DNA from: an uncultured Peptostreptococcaceae bacterium
GTDB lineage: Bacteria > Bacillota > Clostridia > Tissierellales > Peptoniphilaceae
Length of the DNA: 5,781 nt
NCBI GenBank assembly: GCA_945910665.1
Contig: CAMDZK010000083.1
Span: 1 to 5,781, forward strand
Direction: 5' to 3'
Made by a program: the position numbers and the translations under genes. The notes under the pieces are model-generated. The model had not been told where the DNA came from and did not search any database. It was given only the letters and a program-made list of their open reading frames with translations. This document shows, piece by piece, positions 1 through 5,781 of this stretch. Each line of letters begins with the position of its first letter. Positions within the stretch are counted from its first letter, which is position 1.

Positions 1-611
1 GCAATGATTTTTGGGATGCTATTGAATTCCAATAGGTTTTCGATGGGTTTCGCTCCTTGAGCGAGAATGGATGTAACTGAAATCATACAATCTCCAATAT
101 CATACTCTTCCTGTTCAATGAACGTTTTGACCTGCGACTCACGAAGCCGACTTTCTTCGTTTTTTTCTAGCATGCCATAAAATGCTTGGCATAAAACATC
201 TATTTGCTGCGAAATCTCGATGGGTGTTTTTTCACGCAATAGAATTTCTGCTTGAGGTTTCGTGATGCGTTCATAATTTGAACCTTCTTTATCTTGAAGA
301 TATTGGCTTACTTTTTGAAAGGATTCATAGGCTAAAAGTCTGCGCATCAAATCTTCTCTTGGATCTTCCTCTTCTTCCTCTGCAACCGGTAAAAGGATTC
401 TTGATTTGATGTAAATAAGTTCTGATGCAAGGACTAAAAAGTCTCCCATTGTATCATGAATGGCCTCTTTTTTTTCTTCGATAACATGCAAATAAGACTG
501 CGTGATTTCATGAATCGGAATATCTTCAATCGCAATCTTATTTTTACGAATAAGTTGTAATAATAAGTCCAGTGGACCTTCAAAATGCTCGAGTTCGACT
601 TGTAATTCCAT
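1..611 (-). CDS. scpA: Segregation and condensation protein A (kleisin), 3' end cut by window edge
   Basis: ScpA is the kleisin subunit of the bacterial SMC-ScpAB condensin. It bridges the SMC heads, binds ScpB, and works in the cytoplasm on the nucleoid in chromosome compaction and segregation. About 203 codons are present, open to the window edge. The N-terminal hallmark FEGPLDLLLQLIRKNKI sits at residues 10-26, followed by IEDIPIHEIT and the helix around FLVLASELIYIKSRILLP (residues 59-76), the conserved SMC-neck-binding region. An acidic linker (AEEEEEDPRE) follows. The family is usually 240-260 residues, so roughly the last 40 or more, most of the C-terminal winged helix that binds the other SMC head, lie off the window. 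The ATG overlaps the protease stop codon by one base (TAATG) and no good Shine-Dalgarno is visible, so translation is probably coupled. The beginning MELQV matches the short leader of known ScpA proteins. The identity is secure; scpB is expected next. Confidence 0.95.
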   Translation of the reverse strand, partial: MELQVELEHFEGPLDLLLQLIRKNKIAIEDIPIHEITQSYLHVIEEKKEAIHDTMGDFLVLASELIYIKSRILLPVAEEEEEDPREDLMRRLLAYESFQKVSQYLQDKEGSNYERITKPQAEILLREKTPIEISQQIDVLCQAFYGMLEKNEESRLRESQVKTFIEQEEYDIGDCMISVTSILAQGAKPIENLLEFNSIPKII

Positions 612-1210
612 TAATAAACCAATAATAATATGCCTTGCATGACCGCACTTGCCACGGGAACTAAAAACCTAGATAAGATTCCAGTCACCAATAGAATGAC
701 GAGAACCATATAAAAATAGCGTTCGTATGCGTAAATTTTTCGACCGATCGAGTGGGGCAATAGAGATAATATGATCTTTGAACCGTCCAACGGTGGAAAT
801 GGCATCAAATTAAAAACAGCGAAAAACACATTGTATTGAAATAAAAGGATGAGCACAGCATTAAGACCCGCATTTTGTGGTGCAAAATGCGCGAGAATAA
901 AGGCTGCAATCAATGCAATGGTCAAATTCATCAGTGCCCCCGCAAGTGAGACGAGAATCATTCCAAGTGTTCGATTGCGGAAGCGTAAAGGATTGATAGG
1001 AACCGGTTTCGCCCATCCAAATCGAAAGAAAATCATACTGAGGGTACCTAAAGGATCGAGATGCGCTAATGGATTGAGAGTCAACCGACCTTGGTCTCTT
1101 GCCGTTGTGTCCCCCATGGCATACGCCATAGCTCCATGGGCTAGTTCATGCATTGTTATGGTGATTAAAAGGGCAATAACAGTTGTGAGTATTTCAACAG
1201 GATCAAACAT
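611..1210 (-). CDS. Site-2 protease family membrane metalloprotease (M50, short YwhC-like type)
   Basis: This is a 199-residue polytopic membrane protein of peptidase family M50, predicted to cut substrates within the membrane using zinc. The zinc motif HELAH is at residues 21-25 inside the first hydrophobic segment. The second metal-ligand motif, NLMPFPPLDG, is at 134-143 with D142. Between them are the family blocks GRLTLNPLAHLDPLG (41-55), WAKPVPINP (66-74) and SLAGALMN (88-95); the last has Ala where Pro is usual (AGPxxN). About five hydrophobic segments can be seen, near 5-20, 84-108, 117-136 and 167-199 (probably two). No PDZ domain is present, unlike RseP/RasP, so this belongs to the small group-3 S2P proteins, whose substrates are mostly unknown. 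It starts 6 bases after the pdp stop, with a GAGG site inside the last pdp codons. An M50 gene beside scpA is common in Bacillota. Family and active site are clear; the substrate cannot be inferred. Confidence 0.93.
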   Translation of the reverse strand: MFDPVEILTTVIALLITITMHELAHGAMAYAMGDTTARDQGRLTLNPLAHLDPLGTLSMIFFRFGWAKPVPINPLRFRNRTLGMILVSLAGALMNLTIALIAAFILAHFAPQNAGLNAVLILLFQYNVFFAVFNLMPFPPLDGSKIILSLLPHSIGRKIYAYERYFYMVLVILLVTGILSRFLVPVASAVMQGILLLVY

Positions 1211-1216
1211 ATATGA

Positions 1217-2530
1217 TTATTCCTCAAGACCGGTGATGCGATCATAAATAAGCTGTCGTTCTTCTTTTTTACCATTGATAACGATGGCTTCTTCGAGAAG
1301 CGCAACTGCCTCTTTTGCTTTATTCTTATCTTGTGTATAAATTTCGACGAGAACATCGCCTTCTTGCACTGTGTCGCCGATTCGTTCCAATCGGTGGAAA
1401 CCTGCATGTAAATCGAGGTTATCCCCTTTTTTTCTACGACCACAATCGAGAGCGAGAGCTGCTTGTCCTGCGATTAAAGCATCAAATGAAGTGATCGTTC
1501 CACTTTCTTTCGCCTTCACAGTTTCCATGATGTCATAGTGGAGAAGTTGTTCAGGATGCTCAATCACTCCCACATCTCCTTGTTGATAGCGCACCATCTC
1601 CTTAAATGAATCGAGGGCGGAGCCATCGTTTATAGCACCTACTGCCATTTCTCTTGCTTTTTCAAGATCTTCACATACGCCTGCTAAGCGTATTTCTTCT
1701 GCGGCTAGCTGTACGCTAACATCAAACAACGGTCCCGTTTTTTTACCTTGAAGAATACTCACAGCTTCATACACTTCTAATGCGTTCCCCACATAATCTC
1801 CGAGAGGAGTGTTCATATCGGTGATATAGGCGACCGTTTCTTTGCCAAATTGATTTCCAATGCCAACCATGGTTCTTGCAAGTTCTTTCGCCCGATCGAG
1901 TTCTTGCATGAAAGCGCCAGAACCAACCTTCACATCTAACACTATTTTTTCAGAACCAATGGCCAATTTTTTGGACATAATGGATGAGGCAATCAAGTTT
2001 ATGGAATCCACAGTAGCTGTCACATCGCGTAGTGCATAGAGCTTACCGTCTGCTGGGACAAGTTCTTTAGTTTGTCCAGCAATTGCAATTTGAATCTCAT
2101 TGACTTGTTGGATAAACTCTTCTTCTGTCAAATCCACACGCAGACCAGGAATCGCCGACAACTTATCTAAGGTGCCACCTGTGTGACCTAATCCACGACC
2201 AGACATTTTCGCCATCGGAATCCCTAGAGAAGCGACAATCGGACCAAGGACGAGGGATGTGGTATCTCCCACGCCACCTGTTGAGTGTTTGTCGACCACC
2301 GTATTCTTAATTGCAGAAAGGTCTAATACATCCCCTGATTCAATCATGCATGCGGTCATTGTATATAGCTCTTCTTTGGTCATCCCATTCAAATAGGCTG
2401 CCATGAGCCATGCGGATATTTGCTCTGGATCGACTTGGTCCTCACGAATCCATGAAAACCACTGTTTTAGTTCTTCATCAGTATGGGTAAATCCATCTCT
2501 TTTTCGGGCAATAAAATCAGTGGGTCTCAT
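1217..2530 (-). CDS. pdp: Pyrimidine-nucleoside phosphorylase (NP-II family)
   Basis: This cytoplasmic enzyme cleaves uridine, deoxyuridine and thymidine with phosphate to give the base and (deoxy)ribose-1-phosphate. Its 437 residues match the usual length. The order is an N-terminal helical domain (about 1-70), the phosphate-binding KHSTGGVGD loop (81-89), the family signature SGRGLGHTGGTLDKL (110-124), YALRD (165-169), SSIMSKK (182-188), and a C-terminal PYNP domain (about 343-420) with DLHAGFHRLERIGD. Offset by three from E. coli thymidine phosphorylase, the catalytic residues are all kept: H82 (H85), R168 (R171), S183 (S186) and K187 (K190). K108 corresponds to a position where, as I recall, pyrimidine phosphorylases carry Lys and thymidine-specific enzymes Met, which favours pdp over deoA. 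The Glu that normally ends the signature is Ser (S125). The start overlaps the end of punA by 14 bases and has a strong AAGGAG site, so the two phosphorylases are probably made together. Confidence 0.95.
   Translation of the reverse strand: MRPTDFIARKRDGFTHTDEELKQWFSWIREDQVDPEQISAWLMAAYLNGMTKEELYTMTACMIESGDVLDLSAIKNTVVDKHSTGGVGDTTSLVLGPIVASLGIPMAKMSGRGLGHTGGTLDKLSAIPGLRVDLTEEEFIQQVNEIQIAIAGQTKELVPADGKLYALRDVTATVDSINLIASSIMSKKLAIGSEKIVLDVKVGSGAFMQELDRAKELARTMVGIGNQFGKETVAYITDMNTPLGDYVGNALEVYEAVSILQGKKTGPLFDVSVQLAAEEIRLAGVCEDLEKAREMAVGAINDGSALDSFKEMVRYQQGDVGVIEHPEQLLHYDIMETVKAKESGTITSFDALIAGQAALALDCGRRKKGDNLDLHAGFHRLERIGDTVQEGDVLVEIYTQDKNKAKEAVALLEEAIVINGKKEERQLIYDRITGLEE
1220..1225 (-). promoter_or_regulatory. 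Ribosome binding site of the M50 protease gene, inside the pdp end
   Basis: GAGGAA forms the last two Glu codons of pdp just before its TAA. The core GAGG stands 11 bases before the protease ATG at 1210, slightly longer spacing than ideal, so initiation may rely partly on ribosomes terminating at pdp. Confidence 0.6.
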
Positions 2531-3329
2531 TCTTTAGCTCCTTAACAAAAGCAAAAAAGAGTTGTTGCATTGTATCGGCTGCTCGTTTGCCGGTTTCGAG
2601 TACTTCATTATGATCGAGTGCCTGATCCTTTATTCCAGCGGCCATATTTGTTATCATCGAAATACCAGCGCATTGCACACCTAAACTGTGGGCAACCATT
2701 GCCTCGGGCACTGTCGACATACCCACAGCATCGGCTCCCATGACGCGCGCCATGCGAACTTCAGCGGGAGTTTCATACGACGGACCCGAAAACCACATGT
2801 ATACGCCTTCTCGCACAGTCACTCCAGAGATTTTTGCGGCATGTTTGATTTTTTGTCGTAACGCTTTTCTGTATACATCGCTTTGATCCACAAATCGTGA
2901 AGCGTTGGGATGTTTTTTCCCCTTGAGAGGATTTGATCCGGAGAAATTGATATGGTCTGTAATCACCATTAAATCTCCTTCTTTAAAAGTCTCATTCACA
3001 GCACCTGCAGCATTTGTAATTAAAAAGATTGGAATTTCAAGTGCTGCAACAATTTGAGCACCGGTTGTCACTTCATTTAAAGTGTATCCTTCGTAAAAAT
3101 GAACTCTTCCAGATAAAAACAAAACGGGCACACCTTCAATATGCCCGAATATAAACTCTCCCCCATGACCTTCTACTGTAGGTTTAGGGAATCCTGGTAA
3201 GTCTTCATAAGGAATACGGACTGGATGCTCCAATGCATCAGCGAGAAAGGCAAGTCCTGAACCTAGCTGGACTGCAAGTTTTGGTGTGGTAGAGATTCTT
3301 CGATGTAAGATTGAAAGAATTTTTTCCAC
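2517..3329 (-). CDS. punA: Purine nucleoside phosphorylase (trimeric type, inosine/guanosine)
   Basis: This enzyme phosphorolyses purine (deoxy)nucleosides to the free purine and (deoxy)ribose-1-phosphate in the cytoplasm. The 270 residues fit the trimeric PNP/MTAP family (PNP_UDP_1). Aligned to human PNP, the phosphate site is kept: S24 in GSGLA (S33), R75 and H77 in GRVHFYEGY (R84, H86), and A107 in TNAAGA (A116). The base site has E186 in SGPSYETPAE (E201) and N228 in ITN (N243); Asn there marks 6-oxopurine specificity, whereas methylthioadenosine phosphorylases have Asp. MSTVPEA (204-210) holds the ribose contact M204. GSGLA has Ala where Gly is usual. The start codon is GTG, chosen because it follows AGGAGG by 5 bases and because no ATG occurs until residue 121. 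It lies 16 bases after nudF and overlaps pdp by 14. In Bacillota punA often follows deoB, which is not seen here. The symbol could equally be pupG or deoD-like by local convention. Confidence 0.95.
   Translation of the reverse strand: MEKILSILHRRISTTPKLAVQLGSGLAFLADALEHPVRIPYEDLPGFPKPTVEGHGGEFIFGHIEGVPVLFLSGRVHFYEGYTLNEVTTGAQIVAALEIPIFLITNAAGAVNETFKEGDLMVITDHINFSGSNPLKGKKHPNASRFVDQSDVYRKALRQKIKHAAKISGVTVREGVYMWFSGPSYETPAEVRMARVMGADAVGMSTVPEAMVAHSLGVQCAGISMITNMAAGIKDQALDHNEVLETGKRAADTMQQLFFAFVKELKNETH
2538..2543 (-). promoter_or_regulatory. Ribosome binding site of pdp, inside punA
   Basis: AAGGAG lies 7 bases before the pdp ATG at 2530. It doubles as the Lys-Glu codons of the punA C-terminus (FVKEL). 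Ribosomes finishing punA cover this site, so the two phosphorylases are likely translationally coupled. Confidence 0.8.
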
Positions 3330-3334
3330 GTCGT

Positions 3335-3340
3335 CCTCCT
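3335..3340 (-). promoter_or_regulatory. Ribosome binding site deciding the GTG start of punA
   Basis: A full-consensus AGGAGG on the minus strand stands 5 bases before the GTG at 3329, inside the 16-base gap after the nudF stop. It is the strongest Shine-Dalgarno in the window. It settles the GTG start, because no ATG occurs in this frame until residue 121. Confidence 0.85.
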
Positions 3341-3345
3341 TTTTT

Positions 3346-3876
3346 CTACTTTCTGTTGTTACTTAAGTATAAGATACCCAAGATTGTTTTTGCATCAACG
3401 ATTTCACCTGTTTCAATGCGACGCAATGCATCCTCAAGAGTCAATCGTTCCACTGACGAGATTTCTTCATCGATTTCCTCTGAAACTTCTGCACAAGCGT
3501 TTGCTAAAAAGAAGTGCATTTTTTCGTTGGTAAACCCAGGAGAAGAATACGCATCAAAAATAAATTCGACATCGCCGCTTTCACAACCGGTCTCTTCTAA
3601 AAGTTCTCGTAATGCGGCTTCGCGGGGCTCTTCCCCATGGTCGATTAATCCCGCAGGTAACTCCAACAATTCCTTTTCAACAGCGATGCGAAAATTATTG
3701 ACAAAAAGAATCTGCCCATCGGGCAAGACGGGAATGATGACAACGGCACTTGGATGCTCTACAATTTCTCGTTTGGAATACTTTTTATCCTGCATTTCCA
3801 CAGTATGGGTTTTTAACGCAAGAATTCTTCCTTCGTAAATTGATTCAGTTTTAATGATTTTTTCTTTCGGTTCCAT
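3346..3876 (-). CDS. nudF: Nudix hydrolase, ADP-ribose pyrophosphatase type
   Basis: This predicted cytoplasmic, Mg-dependent enzyme would hydrolyse ADP-ribose to AMP and ribose-5-phosphate, clearing reactive ADP-ribose released by NAD turnover. In the 176-residue protein the Nudix box is complete at residues 76-98: G76, E82, R90 and E91, then E94 and E95 (metal ligands) and G97. The ADP-ribose subtype is supported by P113 in SSPGFTNEKMHFFLA, since Pro about 15-16 residues past the box marks this family, and by the N-terminal ESIYEGRILAL. I chose the ATG at 3876 over an in-frame one at 3960: it has an AGGAG site 7 bases upstream, matches family starts, and the 28 extra residues would be a basic tail lying wholly within recN. 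Even so it overlaps the recN end by 26 bases. Its product pool (pentose phosphate) meets those of punA and pdp downstream. Substrate preference among nucleoside diphosphate sugars is inferred, not proven. Confidence 0.93.
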   Translation of the reverse strand: MEPKEKIIKTESIYEGRILALKTHTVEMQDKKYSKREIVEHPSAVVIIPVLPDGQILFVNNFRIAVEKELLELPAGLIDHGEEPREAALRELLEETGCESGDVEFIFDAYSSPGFTNEKMHFFLANACAEVSEEIDEEISSVERLTLEDALRRIETGEIVDAKTILGILYLSNNRK

Positions 3877-5557
3877 GTGTCTGCTCCTCTTTCCATTGGC
3901 TTTGATTTTCAAGTAATGTCTTTGCTTGTACAAGTGCACTCTCGGTTTCATGGTTCGCACTGATCATACGAGAAAGTTCTGTTGAACGCATTGCTGTATC
4001 GAGGGTCTGAATTTTGCTTTTTGTCTGATTCTCTTCGGTTGTTTTGGAGATATAGATGTGGGAATCTCCCATGGATGCTAACTGTGGCATATGCGTAACA
4101 GCGATAATTTGCATGTGCTGAGAAAGTAAATACAATTGTTCAGCCATTGCCTGTGCAGCATATCCACTGACGCCCGCATCAATTTCATCAAACACGACTG
4201 TGTAGCTGGGCAAAGTCTCTAAGAAAACGGAACGAATCGCCAACATAACGCGTGACAGTTCGCCGCCGGAGGCAATCTCATGCAGTGGTTTCATTGCAAG
4301 GCCTGGGTTTGGCTGGAGACGAAAGACGATCGAATCTTTACCAGATCCATGATAATTTTCCGATTCTGATACGTCAATTTGAAACTTCGCTTTTTCCATT
4401 TTTAGAAATTGCAATCGGTTTTGCACTTTTCGATCGATTTCTTGAGCGATTGTTTTTCGTTCTGCGAAAAGCAAATCCCCTTTTTCTTGAACCGATTTTG
4501 TAATCTTTACGCGTTCTTGTTCATATTTCAGTACTTTTTTTGTGAGTGCATCCAATGCGTGGAGTCGTTCTTTTAATTGCAAATCATAATCGAGGATTTC
4601 TTCCTTGGTTTGGCCATATTTGCGTTGTAATTTGGTCCATAATTCGACTTTTTCATTTAATATTTGTAAATGTTCTGGATCCGTTTCAATCGTCCTTAGA
4701 TAAGATTCTACTTGACTCTGATAGTCTCTTAAGAGCTCTTGGGCTTCGACAAACGTTTCTGTAGGAAAAGCTTCATCTATACGAGAAAGTGCATTTCCAG
4801 TGCTTTCGATCGGATATAAAAAGTCGAAAAGTGATGTTTCTCGGTCATTAGAAATCATAGTAAGAAGTTTCATCGTTTTTTCTTCGATTTCTTCAGTATG
4901 AAGGGCACGCGTGTGTTCTTGTAACAGCATGTCGACATCCGTGTTTTCTAAATCAAAGGAAGCAATTTCATCAATCTCATAGAGAAGTAAATCTTTTTCT
5001 CGTTCGATTGCCTGCTCATCCGGTCGATTAGCGGCGAGAAATCGATCAATTTTCTTGAGATTTTCGTAATCTTTTACATAGGAAGCGAGCAAGTTTTTTC
5101 CCTCTTCGGATAGGAACGTATCGAGTAAAGATGCTTGCTTCGATGCATCCAATAAGTTCCGATCATTTTGTCCATACACATCAATTAAAAAGGGACCAAT
5201 GCGTTGCAAATCAACGAGGCTAATCTGTATTCCATCAACACGAATAATGGAGCGCCCGTTTTGCATAATGGTTCTAGAAATTGAAAATTGTGGTCCGCAC
5301 TGCAGGCCCAACTCTTGTAAAATCTCTTGAAAAGCAGGTGTAGTTGGCGTAGTGAATAATCCTTCCACATATAATGCATCGGTCCCAGTTCGAATCATTT
5401 GGCGATTCGCACGATTCCCACTCAGTAATCCCAACGCATGTAAAAGGATTGATTTCCCCGCTCCGGTTTCGCCAGAAATTACGACGAGTCCCTCAGGAAT
5501 TTTTAATTGTAGCGTATCGATGATTGCTAAGTTTTGGATTCGAACTTCTAGGAGCAT
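3851..5557 (-). CDS. recN: DNA repair protein RecN (SMC-like ATPase)
   Basis: RecN is a cytoplasmic SMC-family ATPase recruited early to DNA double-strand breaks, where it tethers DNA ends and helps RecA-dependent recombination. The 568-residue length is normal (B. subtilis about 576). Visible in order are the start MLLEVRIQNLAIID, Walker A GETGAGKS (29-36) and a Q-loop region DVYGQNDRNLL (126-136). A long, mostly helical coiled-coil section (about 150-385) carries the family mark RKYG (312-315). The ABC signature ASGGELSRVM (429-438), Walker B VVFDE (454-458), D-loop IDAGVSG (459-465) and switch His in THMPQ (H489) follow. The segment LSRMI...ALVQAKTLL near the end is also typical. The Q-loop block departs from the usual HGQHEHQ but keeps Q130. 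The ATG lies 2 bases after the argR stop with only a weak purine stretch (GAAAG) upstream, suggesting coupled translation. The hydrophilic C-terminal tail (about 549-568) is partly shared with the start of nudF. Confidence 0.96.
   Translation of the reverse strand: MLLEVRIQNLAIIDTLQLKIPEGLVVISGETGAGKSILLHALGLLSGNRANRQMIRTGTDALYVEGLFTTPTTPAFQEILQELGLQCGPQFSISRTIMQNGRSIIRVDGIQISLVDLQRIGPFLIDVYGQNDRNLLDASKQASLLDTFLSEEGKNLLASYVKDYENLKKIDRFLAANRPDEQAIEREKDLLLYEIDEIASFDLENTDVDMLLQEHTRALHTEEIEEKTMKLLTMISNDRETSLFDFLYPIESTGNALSRIDEAFPTETFVEAQELLRDYQSQVESYLRTIETDPEHLQILNEKVELWTKLQRKYGQTKEEILDYDLQLKERLHALDALTKKVLKYEQERVKITKSVQEKGDLLFAERKTIAQEIDRKVQNRLQFLKMEKAKFQIDVSESENYHGSGKDSIVFRLQPNPGLAMKPLHEIASGGELSRVMLAIRSVFLETLPSYTVVFDEIDAGVSGYAAQAMAEQLYLLSQHMQIIAVTHMPQLASMGDSHIYISKTTEENQTKSKIQTLDTAMRSTELSRMISANHETESALVQAKTLLENQSQWKEEQTHGTERKNH
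3884..3890 (-). promoter_or_regulatory. Ribosome binding site deciding the nudF start, inside recN
   Basis: AGAGGAG lies 7 bases before the ATG at 3876, within the last codons of recN. It supports the 176-residue form of the Nudix protein over a longer in-frame version beginning at 3960. Confidence 0.8.
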
Positions 5558-5559
5558 GT

Positions 5560-5781
5560 TTATCGTATGCTTTCTTTAATTTGATCGAGAATTGTGTCTA
5601 TGTCTTCTTTATCTTCTACAGCTACGAAAACCGTATCGTTTCCAGTAAGTATTCCAGCAATGCCTGTAATTTTATTATTGGTTACAGCCATTCCACAGAC
5701 TGTTCCCGTAGGTGGCATCGTCTTGAGGATAATCATGTCGTCATTTCGTTTAACGGACAAGACGGCGCTGCGGAAGATTTT
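5560..5781 (-). CDS. argR: ArgR/AhrC-family regulator, C-terminal domain only (5' end cut by window edge)
   Basis: The last 73 or so codons of an ArgR-type protein are present, open to the window edge; the N-terminal winged-helix DNA-binding domain lies beyond 5781. The retained part is the C-terminal oligomerisation and ligand domain: FRSAV, then DMIILKTMPPTGT, then GIAGILTGNDTVFVAVEDKE, then a final helix. This follows the ArgR pattern (vvlKTxPGnAq...aiDn...GTiaGDDTi). The position directly before recN is the standard place for argR/ahrC in Bacillota and supports the call. Arginine-loaded ArgR hexamers normally repress biosynthetic arg operons and activate arginine catabolism. Here the residues aligned to the E. 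coli arginine contacts Q106, D113, T124, A126 and D128 read T, T, I, T and N, so arginine sensing is doubtful. An ATG at 5760 is internal to the domain and is not the true start. Family membership is likely; the arginine-specific role is uncertain. Confidence 0.85.
   Translation of the reverse strand, partial: KIFRSAVLSVKRNDDMIILKTMPPTGTVCGMAVTNNKITGIAGILTGNDTVFVAVEDKEDIDTILDQIKESIR

Larger units (their letters stand above)
1..5781 (-). other. Probable single operon argR-recN-nudF-punA-pdp-M50-scpA
   Basis: Seven genes share one strand with gaps of 2, 16 and 6 bases and overlaps of 26, 14 and 1 bases. No stem-loop followed by a T-run is visible at any junction, and there is no room for an intergenic promoter. 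The promoter should lie upstream of argR, beyond 5781, and the unit should run on past position 1. Internal promoters inside coding sequence cannot be excluded by reading alone. Confidence 0.75.

Noticed and set aside
465..478. A AAA AAA slippery run in scpA (minus strand) that could allow frameshifting
   Set aside because: It encodes ordinary Glu-Lys residues in a helical region, I see no clear downstream stem-loop or upstream stimulator, and the frame stays open as a normal ScpA.
1113..1140. Inverted repeat CCCATGG...CCATGGG with a nested ATGGC/GCCAT pair, resembling a hairpin or operator
   Set aside because: It lies inside the conserved HELAH-to-GD coding region of the protease, has a 14-base loop and no T-run, and is explained by the Ala-Met and His-Gly codons there.
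849..1247. Plus-strand open frame of 132 codons opposite the protease gene
   Set aside because: It lies wholly antisense to a well-supported M50 gene and the pdp end, has no recognisable domain, and has a basic, Arg/Ser-rich composition typical of antisense translation.
1165..1443. Minus-strand 92-codon frame across the pdp end and protease start
   Set aside because: It is a shadow frame of pdp; both overlapping genes are supported by clear motifs.
3311..3838. Plus-strand open frame of 175 codons opposite nudF
   Set aside because: It is antisense to an intact Nudix gene, has a low-complexity Ser-rich product and shows no family motif.
3877..3960. 28-residue N-terminal extension of the Nudix protein from an ATG at 3960
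   Set aside because: The extension lies entirely in recN coding sequence, has no homology to Nudix proteins, and the internal ATG at 3876 has a good ribosome site.
745..4812. Five CGATCG palindromes (745, 1893, 4327, 4431, 4807), perhaps a scattered repeated motif
   Set aside because: Roughly one would be expected by chance at this base composition, but the copies share no flanking sequence and most sit in ordinary codon contexts; too few to call an element without genome counts.
5352..5579. Plus-strand open frame of 75 codons opposite the recN start
   Set aside because: It is the complement of the Walker A region of recN and looks like no known protein.

Overview
The window is a dense, single-strand piece of a low-GC Bacillota (Firmicutes) chromosome, with GC by eye a little above 40 percent. 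Seven genes lie head to tail on the minus strand, so transcription runs from high to low coordinates: an argR-type regulator (5' part outside the window), recN, a Nudix ADP-ribose pyrophosphatase (nudF-like), a trimeric-type purine nucleoside phosphorylase (punA), a pyrimidine-nucleoside phosphorylase (pdp), a small membrane site-2 protease (M50), and scpA (3' part outside the window). The argR-recN pair and the M50-scpA pair are both typical of Bacillota. Joining them through nudF, punA and pdp suggests a compact-genome lineage; Erysipelotrichia or a relative is my guess, but I cannot establish it from the sequence.

Only about 24 bases of the window are non-coding: 2 between argR and recN, 16 between nudF and punA, and 6 between pdp and the protease. 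The other junctions overlap: recN/nudF by 26 bases, punA/pdp by 14, and protease/scpA by 1. I see no terminator, RNA gene, repeat array, insertion sequence or gene-free stretch. The simplest reading is one polycistronic unit whose promoter lies upstream of argR, beyond position 5781, and which continues past position 1, probably into scpB.

Functionally the unit mixes chromosome maintenance (RecN in double-strand-break repair, ScpA in the SMC condensin) with salvage. PunA and Pdp cleave nucleosides with phosphate to give free bases and (deoxy)ribose-1-phosphate, and NudF splits ADP-ribose into AMP and ribose-5-phosphate. The phosphopentomutase (deoB/drm) that would link these sugar phosphates, and that often accompanies punA in Bacillota, is not in this window.

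I did not find an undescribed system. The points most worth a second look are the ArgR C-terminal domain, where every arginine-contact position I can align is substituted; the joining of usually separate gene blocks; and a marked preference for CTC before GAT in Leu-Asp codon pairs.
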